In this document: positions 1 through 8,360 of the stretch, one piece after another
How the letters are laid out: the number at the start of each line of letters is the position of its first letter
Position numbering within the stretch: position 1 is the first letter of the stretch
NCBI GenBank assembly: GCA_035489435.1
Contig: DATHKG010000024.1
From: DATHKG01 sp035489435
GTDB taxonomy: Bacteria; Bacteroidota; Bacteroidia; Chitinophagales; Chitinophagaceae
DNA: 64,000 bases
Reading direction: 5' to 3' (one strand)
The notes under the pieces: generated by a model
What the model saw: only the letters and a program-made list of their open reading frames with translations
Told to the model about the DNA's origin: nothing
Databases searched by the model: none
Program-made: the position numbers and the translations under genes

Positions 1-468
1 GGCTTCCGCATATAATACTTCATCATAATAAATTTTTACAAACACCCCGTTTTCTTTAATAAAAAAACTGCCTTTCTCTTCTGTTTGCGGAGCACTTACG
101 GGGCGCATTGCCGAATGCAACTCTTTTACTTTATTAACTGCTTTCAGGAAGCGCGGAAATGATATTGGTTTCAGCAGATAATCCGCAACGCCCAGTTCAA
201 AACCTTCAAGCGCATAACTGGTATAAGCAGTAGTAAATATTATTGCCGGCACTTTTTTAAGTGATTTTATAAAATCAATTCCAGATAAACGGGGCATTTC
301 AATGTCCAGGAAAATCAGATCGATTTCACCACTATCCAGCACCTGGTAAGCCTGCAATGGATCGGCATAAACCCCGGCCAGTTCAAGGAAGTCTATCTGG
401 GAAACATATTCCTTCATTCCCCTGCAGGCAATCGGCTCGTCGTCTATTATAAGACATTTCATTGTCAT
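1..468 (-). CDS. LytTR-family response regulator (3' end cut by window edge)
   Basis: This is the receiver part of a LytR/AlgR-type response regulator; the DNA-binding LytTR domain runs off the left edge. From the MTMKCLIIDDEP start the acidic pair is D9/D10, the phospho-acceptor is D55 in the FLDIEMP motif, the switch Thr is in IIFTTAY and the conserved Lys is in YLLKPIS. The last visible residues (FFIKENG, then LYAEA) are the opening of a LytTR domain. Its start overlaps the kinase stop by ATGA, so the two are translationally coupled as kinase then regulator. A second possible start lies two codons downstream. It should be phosphorylated by the adjacent kinase and act as a transcription factor. 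Target genes are not visible. Confidence 0.92.
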   Translation of the reverse strand, partial: MTMKCLIIDDEPIACRGMKEYVSQIDFLELAGVYADPLQAYQVLDSGEIDLIFLDIEMPRLSGIDFIKSLKKVPAIIFTTAYTSYALEGFELGVADYLLKPISFPRFLKAVNKVKELHSAMRPVSAPQTEEKGSFFIKENGVFVKIYYDEVLYAEA

Positions 469-1487
469 GATATCTGAATCTGTAATTCAACCAAAAAAAT
501 AGCGTCTTTTCTTTCAATGTTTAATTTATACTTGTCGTCATACAGAAGATCAAGTCTTCGTTTCACATTTTTTAGTCCGATTCCCGGTTTTTTCCTGACA
601 GCTGGTGGCGGATCCACCGAGTTAACTACGCTGAACAGGAAAGATCCGTTTTGCCTGGCCAGGTTTACTTCCACCGTGTTTTTTACATCTACCGAACTGG
701 AGAGATGTTTAAAAGCATTCTCAACAAAGGGTAATAAAAGCAAAGGTGCGATGCAAAAATCCCGGGCGCTTTCATCGCTGTTAAAAACGATGGAATGTTT
801 ATCACTTTTCCGGAGTCTCTGGAGATCAACATAACTTTCAAGGTAACTCACTTCTTTCTCAATCGGGATCTTGTCTTCATTGCATTCATATAGCTGGTAT
901 CTTAAAAGTTCAGAAAATTTTTGCAATGATTCTCTTGCTTCATGGTTCGATTTATCAATCTGAAAATAAATGGTGTTGATTGAGTTAAATAAAAAATGCG
1001 GGTTAAGCTGTGCTTTAAGATATTCGAGTTCTGCCTGTAATTTTTCTGTTTGCATTTGATGCAATAATAATTGTTGCCTGTACCAGCGTTTACTTAATTC
1101 AAGTGAAAGTGTAAATGCCAGGTAAAATATCCCGATTGAAGCGTTGTAATATGTATTAAAAAAGAAGCTCCTCCGGACGGTAAGATTATTTACATGTGCG
1201 CTCAGCCAGGTGTCAAAACCGTTTTGCAAACCCGTATACAATAAGAGTAAAACCAGGATCGAAATAACATAAAGCAGGTACCTGTCCTTTTTAAAATATC
1301 GTTCGAATAAATAATAGATATTCAGGTAACAAACTGCAGCCAGGAGCAGGTTGTGAACCAGAACATCAATTATATAATATCCGGTGCCGGCCTGTTGAAT
1401 AATGTGCGCGCGGTTAAAAGCATAGAACACAACGGTAACCAACCAGAACGCCAGGTGATCGAGTTTATATTTCCAAACAAAATGCAC
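465..1487 (-). CDS. LytS-type sensor histidine kinase (His_kinase family)
   Basis: A 340-residue inner-membrane kinase. The N-terminal 130 residues form about four membrane segments (around residues 10-30, 40-60, 70-88 and 115-130). A short coiled stretch follows, then the His_kinase motif QLNPHFLFNSIN with phospho-acceptor H164. The C-terminal HATPase has the N-box in LLPFVENAFKH and a G-box in GIGLKNVKRRL. This is the typical partner of the LytTR regulator that overlaps its stop codon. The ligand is not evident because no separate sensor domain is present, so sensing probably occurs in the membrane part. It is divergent from the secreted hypothetical protein beginning 210 bases away. Confidence 0.93.
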   Translation of the reverse strand: MHFVWKYKLDHLAFWLVTVVFYAFNRAHIIQQAGTGYYIIDVLVHNLLLAAVCYLNIYYLFERYFKKDRYLLYVISILVLLLLYTGLQNGFDTWLSAHVNNLTVRRSFFFNTYYNASIGIFYLAFTLSLELSKRWYRQQLLLHQMQTEKLQAELEYLKAQLNPHFLFNSINTIYFQIDKSNHEARESLQKFSELLRYQLYECNEDKIPIEKEVSYLESYVDLQRLRKSDKHSIVFNSDESARDFCIAPLLLLPFVENAFKHLSSSVDVKNTVEVNLARQNGSFLFSVVNSVDPPPAVRKKPGIGLKNVKRRLDLLYDDKYKLNIERKDAIFLVELQIQIS

Positions 1488-1697
1488 ATTTTAAGTTACG
1501 CTTTAACAGTCGATATTTTCAACGAATTATCCAAAAAGTGATTTTTTCTTGATGAGATGCAAATGTGGCGCAATATTTAACACAGCTTACAAGTCATCAA
1601 TTGTTTGCAGCAGATAGTCAAAGAAATTACCTGATAAACAATGAGTTTGATTTCTTTGTGTTGAAAACAGAATTAATCATTTTAAAAGTTTAAGAAT

Positions 1698-2168
1698 ATG
1701 AAAAGACTAATCAGGCCATCAATCTTTATTAAAGCCATCTTACTAATTTTTCTTTCCCTGCCATTTGTGAGCGCATCTGCATTTGGTGGAATTGATAGTT
1801 ATGCCATCTATCTGAATGACAAACTACTTGTTAAACAGTCGCTCGGCGATCCACTTGATCTGAAAACGCTGCCACTTACCGATAAAAATGTTTCGGATAA
1901 ACTGGTGATCAGGTACATGCAATGTAATGCGCCTTCCAAGGTTGGCAAAAACAGGGTGATTACCTTAAAAAATGAAGCAGGGAAGGTAGTTAAGGAGTGG
2001 AAATTCAAAGATGTTGATGGGGAAGCTTCAGATATGGTAATACCAGTAAAAGAAATACTGGCTCTGCAAAAATCTGCAAGCGGAGCACTCAGCTTTTTTT
2101 ATTCCGCCGACGGAAATAAGACTCAAAAGCTTGCTGCGCTGCATGGAGGGAGTAAAAGCAACACTTAA
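1698..2168 (+). CDS. secreted hypothetical protein
   Basis: A 156-residue protein with a signal peptide (basic start MKRLIRPS, hydrophobic core about residues 12-26, likely cleavage after SASA). The mature part is beta-rich, without cysteine pairs apart from one Cys in RYMQCNAP, and contains the phrase ITLKNEAGKVVKEWKFKD that looks like a small beta-sandwich. I do not recognise the family. It is divergent from the LytS/LytTR pair, so it could be a target of that system, but this is inference from position only. A strong hairpin terminator follows it. Confidence 0.75.
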   Translation: MKRLIRPSIFIKAILLIFLSLPFVSASAFGGIDSYAIYLNDKLLVKQSLGDPLDLKTLPLTDKNVSDKLVIRYMQCNAPSKVGKNRVITLKNEAGKVVKEWKFKDVDGEASDMVIPVKEILALQKSASGALSFFYSADGNKTQKLAALHGGSKSNT

Positions 2169-2236
2169 AAAATTTATCCTTTCAAAAGCCCAGTTACAAT
2201 TCTATGTTGATCATTACTTAGCCAAATAGATAGCCT

Positions 2237-2273
2237 AAAAACAAAACCCTTCATTCCGGAAGGGTTTTGTTTT
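2237..2273. terminator. bidirectional rho-independent terminator
   Basis: A near-perfect 15-bp stem (left arm ending ACCCTTC, right arm beginning GAAGGGT) with a six-base loop, A-rich on the left and ending in a T-run on the right. It lies between convergent genes and can serve both strands. Confidence 0.85.
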
Positions 2274-2274
2274 A

Positions 2275-2343
2275 TTGAGTTATGAATTATGAGTTATTAG
2301 TTATGAGTGAGTGATGAATGAGTAAGTGAGGGAGGGATGAGTT
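2275..2343. repeat. ATGAGTT/ATGAATT-type degenerate heptamer repeat
   Basis: A run of related heptamers (GTTATGA, ATTATGA, GAGTGAT and similar) fills the spacer between the terminator and the stop of the next gene. The same sequence style recurs at about 44.55-44.65, 45.43-45.52, 53.72-53.76 and 53.9 kb. Confidence 0.7.
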
Positions 2344-2344
2344 A

Positions 2345-3271
2345 TTACTCGCCGGTTATTTTTTTCATTTTTTGCATGGCGGTTTTTGCTACGGTGAGGG
2401 GGTCTTGTTTGTAATAGGCTGCGTTGAAGACTTCTTCGGAAATAATTAATGGTTTTTGCGGATCGTTGAGGATATCCAATATACGTTTAACCGGCGCTAT
2501 GCCATCTCCCGGGTGAACACGATCCGAATCAACGATGGTATCTGTTGGTTTAGCAGGATAATCATTCACATGAATCACTTCCACCGCCTTTTTTGCTATT
2601 AAAGGTAAAGTTTCGATACTTGAACCACCCTTATACAAATGATAAACATCAAGTAAAATTCTTGCTGAAGGATGACCGCTTTGAAGTGCGACAAACATTA
2701 CTTCCGAAGTTGTGCAGAGGTTTTTCGAAAAGCCCCACAATTCAAGATGTGGAACCACACCAGACTGATCACCCAATTCCAGGATTGTGCGATATCGCTC
2801 CCCGGCTTTCCTCAGGTCAAGTCCAGGTTTATCCGTTGCTCCAACAGGTGGTGCTGCCACACGTTTGCAGCCAATCTGTGCCAGTAGGTCCATCTCCTTT
2901 TTCATCTGTTCAACTCCCTGCTTCCTCACTTCATCATCATCAACTATCCATTTGGCAAAACCTATGGCATTCGCTGCGGTGATCCCAAATCCCTGCAAAT
3001 GTTTGTTTGCTTCTGATACCTTGCCTCCCTTGGCAAGGAACTCCTGCAGGCTGTCTATCCATATCTCTACCAATGTGAAACCAGCCTTCGAAGCAACTTC
3101 CAGCTCTTTAACAAAACCGAGTTTGTGGCCCCTCAGGGTAGCCATATTAAGACAATAACCAAACTTTTCTACTGTAGGCTTTGGTGATGGTATAGCATTG
3201 CCTTTGAATGAAATGAGTGTAGATGCGGATGTAAGTCCCAGCAACTTCACAGCCTGCCTGCGGTTAAGCAT
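2345..3271 (-). CDS. sugar phosphate isomerase/epimerase-like TIM barrel, exported
   Basis: A 308-residue protein of the xylose-isomerase-like TIM-barrel superfamily (AP_endonuc_2). The N-terminus NRRQAVKLLG followed by a hydrophobic stretch to about residue 26 looks like a twin-arginine signal, as is common for this family in Bacteroidota. Metal-site-like residues are seen in LVEIWIDS (Glu), PHLELWGF (Glu), LLDVYHLYKGG (Asp/His), VIHVNDYPA (His/Asp) and the terminal IISEEVF (Glu). It probably acts in the periplasm on a sugar or sugar-phosphate-like compound. The exact substrate cannot be told. It converges on the secreted hypothetical and is divergent from the S41 protease gene. A second, distinct member of this superfamily lies at 46939-47862. 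Confidence 0.85.
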   Translation of the reverse strand: MLNRRQAVKLLGLTSASTLISFKGNAIPSPKPTVEKFGYCLNMATLRGHKLGFVKELEVASKAGFTLVEIWIDSLQEFLAKGGKVSEANKHLQGFGITAANAIGFAKWIVDDDEVRKQGVEQMKKEMDLLAQIGCKRVAAPPVGATDKPGLDLRKAGERYRTILELGDQSGVVPHLELWGFSKNLCTTSEVMFVALQSGHPSARILLDVYHLYKGGSSIETLPLIAKKAVEVIHVNDYPAKPTDTIVDSDRVHPGDGIAPVKRILDILNDPQKPLIISEEVFNAAYYKQDPLTVAKTAMQKMKKITGE

Positions 3272-3463
3272 AGATTAGCGTTTTTAACGGTTAATAATTT
3301 TACGAATGGCAATATCATTTATTTATCGGGAATATCATTAAAGAGTTTGTTCCCTGTCCTATATTAGCGGATTCCGGAAAATCACTATTTTCAGGATGGA
3401 CAAACTAACTGAAAGTTCAAGCCAAAACATCTTTATTCAACACTGTCAACAGGAATAACGTTT

Positions 3464-6400
3464 ATGAGAAAGTCAACTGCTATTATTTTCCTATATATTA
3501 TCTGCGGATTACAAATACTGAAAGCTCAAAGCCCGGCTTCTGATCCGAAAAAAGAAGAAATAAAACCAATTTCGTATTTCTCTGACCCGGCTATTTCGCC
3601 CAACGGTTCTGAGATTGCTTTTGTATCGGCTGGTGACATCTGGACAGTTTCCTCAGAAGGTGGACAGGCAAGATTATTAATTGCCCGGGCAGGTTATGAA
3701 TCCAGACCTCTATATTCGCCGGACGGACAATATCTTGCTTTCAATTCAACCATTACTGGCAATGGTGATATCTACACGTATCATTTTAAGAACGGCTCTT
3801 TGACACGTCTTACATATGATGATGGCAATGAAGAACTCAGTGCATGGTCCGGGGATGGAAAGTTCCTGTATTTTTCAAGTACTGCAAATGACATTTCATC
3901 CATGCGTGATGTGTACCGCGTAAAGGCCTCAGGAGGAACGCCTATGGCGGTTGCTGATAACCGTTATACCAATGAATTTTTCGCAACACCATCACCTGAT
4001 GGCAGGATGCTTGCTTTTAATGCAAGGGGAGTGGCTTCTCACCAATGGTGGAGAAACGGTCACAGTCATCTTGACGAATCAGAAATATGGCTGCTCAATA
4101 CAAACAAGGACCAATCAAAAGATGGATCATATGAGCAGTTAACTATGCGTGGTGCACGCGATCTTTGGCCAATGTGGAACAAGGACGGCACAGCTCTGTA
4201 TTTTATCTCTGATCGAAGTGGGTCCCAGAACCTTTGGTTTCGGCCTGTCAAAGGGGAAGCTAAACAATTGACAAAATTCAGCAAGGGCCGCGTCGTTTGG
4301 CCAACTATATCAAGGAACGCAGAAACAGTGGTTTTTGAACGCGATTTCGGGATCTGGAAATACAAGACCAGCAACGGGAATGTAACAGAATTGAAAATTA
4401 ATCTTGTTGGTTCATCAGCAGGCAATACAATTGAACACCTGAGATCATCCAACCAATTCAGGGATCTTTCACTTTCCCCTGATGGAAAAAAGATTGCATT
4501 TGTGTCGCATGGAGAGATCTTTGTATCCTCTTCAAAGGATGGCGGTGATGCCTTCAGGGTTACCAATACAACGCAGAGAGAATCCAAACCCATCTGGACT
4601 CCGAACAGCAACAGCCTTATTTATTCTTCTGAAAGGGATGGCACGGCGCATTTATATCAATACAATTTTATCGGCGGAAAAGAAACCAGGTTAACTAATA
4701 GCACCATGGATGATGTTTCACCTTTATTATCGCCGAACGGCAAATTGATAAGTTTCATCAGGAACGGACAGGAATTGCATGTGATGGATCTTAATACAAA
4801 AAAAGAAATCAAAGTAGCAAAAGGATACCTCGGCCGGCCACCATTTTCTGCCACTGGTACAGTGAGCTGGTCGCCCGATAACAAATGGCTTGCATATGCC
4901 GGGTTTGGAAATAAAACGTTCCGCAATATTTATATAGCAGCAGCTGATGGAGCAAGTGAACCAAGGCAGGTCACGTTCCTGGCTAACACTTCCGGTGGAG
5001 TGGTTAACTGGAGCGCTGATGGTAAATACATTCTATTTACTACCAATCAGCGAACCGAAAACAGTTTTGTTGCCAGGGTAGATCTTATACCTCAGACACC
5101 CTTTTTCCGGGAAGAGCAATTTCAAAAGATGTTTGTTGAACAAAATACTTCTCCTTCATCGCCTGTTAACCCTTCGTCGCCGGGAATCAAAGCTGACTCT
5201 GCAAAAAAACCGGGAGCCGACAGTACATTAAAAGCATTAGCTTCAAATCCAGGCTCATCAGCGTTCAAACCTGTGGCAATACAAATCGAAGGCATTCGTC
5301 AAAGACTGAATATATTATCATTAGGCCTTGATATAGGTTATGTACAAATAAGTAAAGATGGCAAGCAAATGCTGATCAGTGGTTCAGCGGGCCAGCAAAC
5401 TAATCTTTACACCTATTCACTCGACGAAACCTCCCGCGAACCCGCAGTATTAAAACAACTCACTACAACACCTGGTAATAAATCAGATGCCCAGTTTTCT
5501 GCTGACGGCCGGGAAATTTATTATCTCGAGCAGGGAAGGATTCAATCAATGGTGGTTGATACCAAACAGCCAAAGTCAGTGGCAGTGATTGCTGAGATGG
5601 ATGTAGATTTTACGAATGAAAAAGTTGAAATCTTTAACGAAGTATGGGAAGCACAAAACCAGGGGTTCTATGATCCTAAATTCCATGGGGTTGACTGGAA
5701 AAAAATACATGAACAGTATGAGCCACTCGCCTATGGAGCTACCAATCCTGATGAACTAAGAAGGATACTGAACCTTATGGTCGGCGAACTGAATGCATCC
5801 CATTCGGGTGTGTCTGGTCCTGCGACCGGCTTAGGTTTTGTTACCGGTAAGACCGGTCTTAAATTTAATAGCAGGGAATATGAAGAAAATGGAAAGTTTA
5901 AGATAGATGAAGTCATTTATCTCTCACCTGCTGCCCTGCCAGGCACTATAAAACCAGGCGACTATCTTATAGCAATTGACGACAAGACCCTGGCTGCCGG
6001 GAATAATATTGACGAGCTGCTTCAGAATAAGATTGGCAAACGTATATCGCTTACAATTTCATCATCTGCTGCTGGTACGTCTCCGGTGAAAGTTTTTGTA
6101 AGCCCTGTTAACCTTGCAACCGAAAAGGGAATGTTATATAAGCAATGGGTGATGGAACAAAGAGATTATGTTACAAAAGTCAGCAAAGGAAGGCTGGGTT
6201 ATGTTCATATGCCTGATATGTCTGAGCAGTCCCTCAATCAGCTATACATGGATATGGATGCCGAAAATCACTCAAGGCAGGGCGTAGTTGTAGATGTGCG
6301 CAACAACAACGGCGGATTCGTAAATCCCTATGCTTTGGATGTGCTCTCACGTAAAAATTACCTGACCATGACTGGCCGGGGCATGCCATCAGCACCTGCC

Positions 6401-6772
6401 CGTGTGCAGCTTGGGCAGCGTGCCCTGGACGCACCAACCATATTGGTAACAAATCAACATTCCCTTTCAGATGCGGAAGATTTCACAGAGGGTTATCGCA
6501 CTCTTGGCCTGGGAAAAGTTGTTGGTGAACCAACAGCAGGCTGGATCATTTTCACTTCGAGTGTTCAGCTGATCGATGGTTCTGCTGTGAGACTTCCATT
6601 TTCAAGGATCGATGATCATGAAGGGAAAAACATGGAACTGGTTCCAAGGAAAGTCGATATTCCCGTAACCAGGCAATTGGGCGAAGGCAATGCAAAAGAT
6701 TCTCAGCTGGATGCTGCTGTAAAAGAATTGATCGGTCAGCTTGATAAATCAGGCGTTAAGACAAATCAATAA
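3464..6772 (+). CDS. tricorn-like S41 peptidase with beta-propeller
   Basis: A 1102-residue secreted protease. After a signal peptide (to about residue 22, LKAQ) come repeated PD40/WD40-like blades of the type SPDGKxIAF through about residue 560, giving two consecutive propeller regions. A linker rich in Pro/Ser follows, then the tricorn core domain, a PDZ-like segment (about 800-870) and the C-terminal S41 peptidase domain. The nucleophile is most likely Ser1002 in HSLSDAEDF, with the downstream VVGEPTAGW motif typical of the family. Tricorn relatives of this architecture are common in Bacteroidota and degrade peptides in the periplasm. The length is as expected and the reading frame is unbroken. 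It is flanked by convergent and divergent genes, so it is probably monocistronic. Confidence 0.93.
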   Translation: MRKSTAIIFLYIICGLQILKAQSPASDPKKEEIKPISYFSDPAISPNGSEIAFVSAGDIWTVSSEGGQARLLIARAGYESRPLYSPDGQYLAFNSTITGNGDIYTYHFKNGSLTRLTYDDGNEELSAWSGDGKFLYFSSTANDISSMRDVYRVKASGGTPMAVADNRYTNEFFATPSPDGRMLAFNARGVASHQWWRNGHSHLDESEIWLLNTNKDQSKDGSYEQLTMRGARDLWPMWNKDGTALYFISDRSGSQNLWFRPVKGEAKQLTKFSKGRVVWPTISRNAETVVFERDFGIWKYKTSNGNVTELKINLVGSSAGNTIEHLRSSNQFRDLSLSPDGKKIAFVSHGEIFVSSSKDGGDAFRVTNTTQRESKPIWTPNSNSLIYSSERDGTAHLYQYNFIGGKETRLTNSTMDDVSPLLSPNGKLISFIRNGQELHVMDLNTKKEIKVAKGYLGRPPFSATGTVSWSPDNKWLAYAGFGNKTFRNIYIAAADGASEPRQVTFLANTSGGVVNWSADGKYILFTTNQRTENSFVARVDLIPQTPFFREEQFQKMFVEQNTSPSSPVNPSSPGIKADSAKKPGADSTLKALASNPGSSAFKPVAIQIEGIRQRLNILSLGLDIGYVQISKDGKQMLISGSAGQQTNLYTYSLDETSREPAVLKQLTTTPGNKSDAQFSADGREIYYLEQGRIQSMVVDTKQPKSVAVIAEMDVDFTNEKVEIFNEVWEAQNQGFYDPKFHGVDWKKIHEQYEPLAYGATNPDELRRILNLMVGELNASHSGVSGPATGLGFVTGKTGLKFNSREYEENGKFKIDEVIYLSPAALPGTIKPGDYLIAIDDKTLAAGNNIDELLQNKIGKRISLTISSSAAGTSPVKVFVSPVNLATEKGMLYKQWVMEQRDYVTKVSKGRLGYVHMPDMSEQSLNQLYMDMDAENHSRQGVVVDVRNNNGGFVNPYALDVLSRKNYLTMTGRGMPSAPARVQLGQRALDAPTILVTNQHSLSDAEDFTEGYRTLGLGKVVGEPTAGWIIFTSSVQLIDGSAVRLPFSRIDDHEGKNMELVPRKVDIPVTRQLGEGNAKDSQLDAAVKELIGQLDKSGVKTNQ

Positions 6773-6804
6773 AACTTTACAAACATTAGCAAATGCAAAA
6801 CAGT

Positions 6805-7551
6805 TTAGACCTCATCACTTTTGTAGATTGATAATCCAAGCAGAAACCATGCTATGGATGAATATGCACCTATTGTATAAAAGCTGGGATCATTTCTGAC
6901 ACCTGCAACCGCACCAAACATGATTGCGAAACCGAGCCAGAAACCCGCCACCAGGGGGGCCCACCTGGCGAAGCCGGTAAGTTTTTTCTGAACTGCGATA
7001 ACAATACCGGTGATGAACAACAAGATGTTACTGGCGGGCCAGAAAAAATCAAGTACCCGGTACAAGGCTGAATTGTTGGTGGGATCAACAGCTGTCCATA
7101 TGTTCCAGATACAAGCGACACCGAGAAAAACGAGGTTTAGCCTAAGCAATCTCCTGCCCCATTTTTTATTGCCGGTTGCCTCTTGTTTTATAAGGCCGAG
7201 AATGCTACAGATCCAGCCGGTCATATATATAAGATCAGCTACACCCGCAGCTGAAGTATTACGAAGTCCAAATTTGTGATCAGAAAGCATTTCCATGAAA
7301 AGAAAAGGAGAACAGATCATGGCAATTATTCCAAGTGTCTTGTTTGAAGGAACCCATTTGCTCCACCGTCCCAGGTTGATCTTGCCTGAGCCGGGATTGG
7401 ACTTATTTTGACCAGGGTTGATACCCAAATTGTGATCGCGGGAACCTTCGAAATTCCCATTGGAACCTATCCCGACCATTTGTGAAAAAGAACCGGTATT
7501 GCGGAGTTGTGTTGTTTTGTTGTTTGAAGGTGTCATTTCATTAATTTTCAT
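6805..7551 (-). CDS. polytopic membrane protein, unknown function
   Basis: A 248-residue protein with a polar Asn/Ser/Gly-rich N-terminal tail of about 70 residues followed by six or so hydrophobic segments (for example around residues 72-90, 105-120, 135-155, 165-185, 197-215 and 222-245). The arrangement resembles DoxX-like or DUF4386-like small membrane proteins, but I cannot assign a family. A later Met (MTPSNNK) is an alternative start. It lies tail-to-tail with the tricorn-like protease. No catalytic motif is visible. Confidence 0.7.
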   Translation of the reverse strand: MKINEMTPSNNKTTQLRNTGSFSQMVGIGSNGNFEGSRDHNLGINPGQNKSNPGSGKINLGRWSKWVPSNKTLGIIAMICSPFLFMEMLSDHKFGLRNTSAAGVADLIYMTGWICSILGLIKQEATGNKKWGRRLLRLNLVFLGVACIWNIWTAVDPTNNSALYRVLDFFWPASNILLFITGIVIAVQKKLTGFARWAPLVAGFWLGFAIMFGAVAGVRNDPSFYTIGAYSSIAWFLLGLSIYKSDEV

Positions 7552-7848
7552 GCAAGTAAAGAATGATAATGTCCGGAAAGACAGGCAACAACATGACTTC
7601 AGGAAATTTACGACTGAAGCGTAGAAATCAGTGTATGAAATGATTTGAAGTTCTCCATGTTCTTTGCTTTGTAGGCCTGGAGTTAACTGATTCCAGGCGG
7701 ATTAATACTGATCAAGTTTACTGGAAAAGCCAACGATACCTCCCGCCAGCTAATAGATTTTTACCAGTCTGCGCTGGTTAGGAGCCATAAATTCCCTGGT
7801 ATATTTTGGTTTCAATAATTGGTACCTTGCCATTGAAAATGTATTGCC
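7552..7848. other. divergent spacer between membrane protein and ModE-like gene
   Basis: A 297-base gap with no credible coding content. Near 7798-7808 the string TATATTTTGG resembles the Bacteroidota -7 element (TAnnTTTG), about 45 bases before the ModE-like start, so the promoter of the molybdenum-linked locus may lie here. This is a weak match. Confidence 0.35.
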
Positions 7849-8223
7849 ATGACATCAACACAAACACAAAGGATTTTTAAAAAAAACAACCAATATTCAA
7901 TAAATGGAAGTTTGTGGATCGAATGCAATGGGAGCCGGTACTTTGGCCCCGGTCCGGTAGAATTATTAACCCTGATAGACGAAACAGGATCGATCCGGCA
8001 GGCAGCATTACAAATGGGAATGTCTTACAAAAAGGCCAGTGAATTGGTAAGCACAATCAATGACAATTCGATTTCACCCATGGTCATTCCCCATACAGGT
8101 GGGAACAATGGTGGCGGCTCGGTCATCACACCTGAAGCGAAGAAAATGATCGCATTCTATGTTAAGCTTCGGGCCAAATTTCTTCGTTTTTTAGAAACAG
8201 AATCAAAAAATCTGAATCTTTGA
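7849..8223 (+). CDS. ModE-like winged-helix regulator, DNA-binding domain only
   Basis: A 124-residue protein matching the N-terminal winged helix-turn-helix domain of the molybdate regulator ModE: FGPGPVELLTLIDETGSIRQAA, then MSYKKASELVSTIN as recognition helix, then a Gly-rich wing (TGGNNGGGSVITPEA) and a C-terminal helix that would dimerise. E. coli ModE has two added Mop domains that bind molybdate; here the protein ends right after the DNA-binding domain, so it cannot sense oxyanion the same way. It is followed after 137 bases by a TonB receptor gene, and a ModE-box-like palindrome lies in that gap. It is probably the local regulator of the receptor, peroxidase and molybdopterin-fold genes. 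Confidence 0.88.
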   Translation: MTSTQTQRIFKKNNQYSINGSLWIECNGSRYFGPGPVELLTLIDETGSIRQAALQMGMSYKKASELVSTINDNSISPMVIPHTGGNNGGGSVITPEAKKMIAFYVKLRAKFLRFLETESKNLNL

Positions 8224-8312
8224 TCCAATCTCTGATATAATTTATTATTTAAAGATTTTGTCCTGACACGAAAGTTTGTCTAAAATAAAAACGAAATTTA
8301 TTACGTGGATAT

Positions 8313-8336
8313 CGTTATATTCTTAAATAGCTAACG
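8313..8336. promoter_or_regulatory. candidate ModE operator
   Basis: A 24-base imperfect palindrome with outer halves CGTTAT and TAACG, opening CGTTATATT and closing TAGCTAACG. Outer arms TCGTTA/TAACGA are perfectly inverted. As I recall the E. coli modA operator, it begins with the same CGTTATATT and ends ATAACG over the same 24-base span. The site ends 24 bases before the receptor ATG and is downstream of a ModE-like gene, which strengthens the call. Binding is inferred. Confidence 0.65.
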
Positions 8337-8360
8337 ACTTTAACTTAATACAAACCAGGT

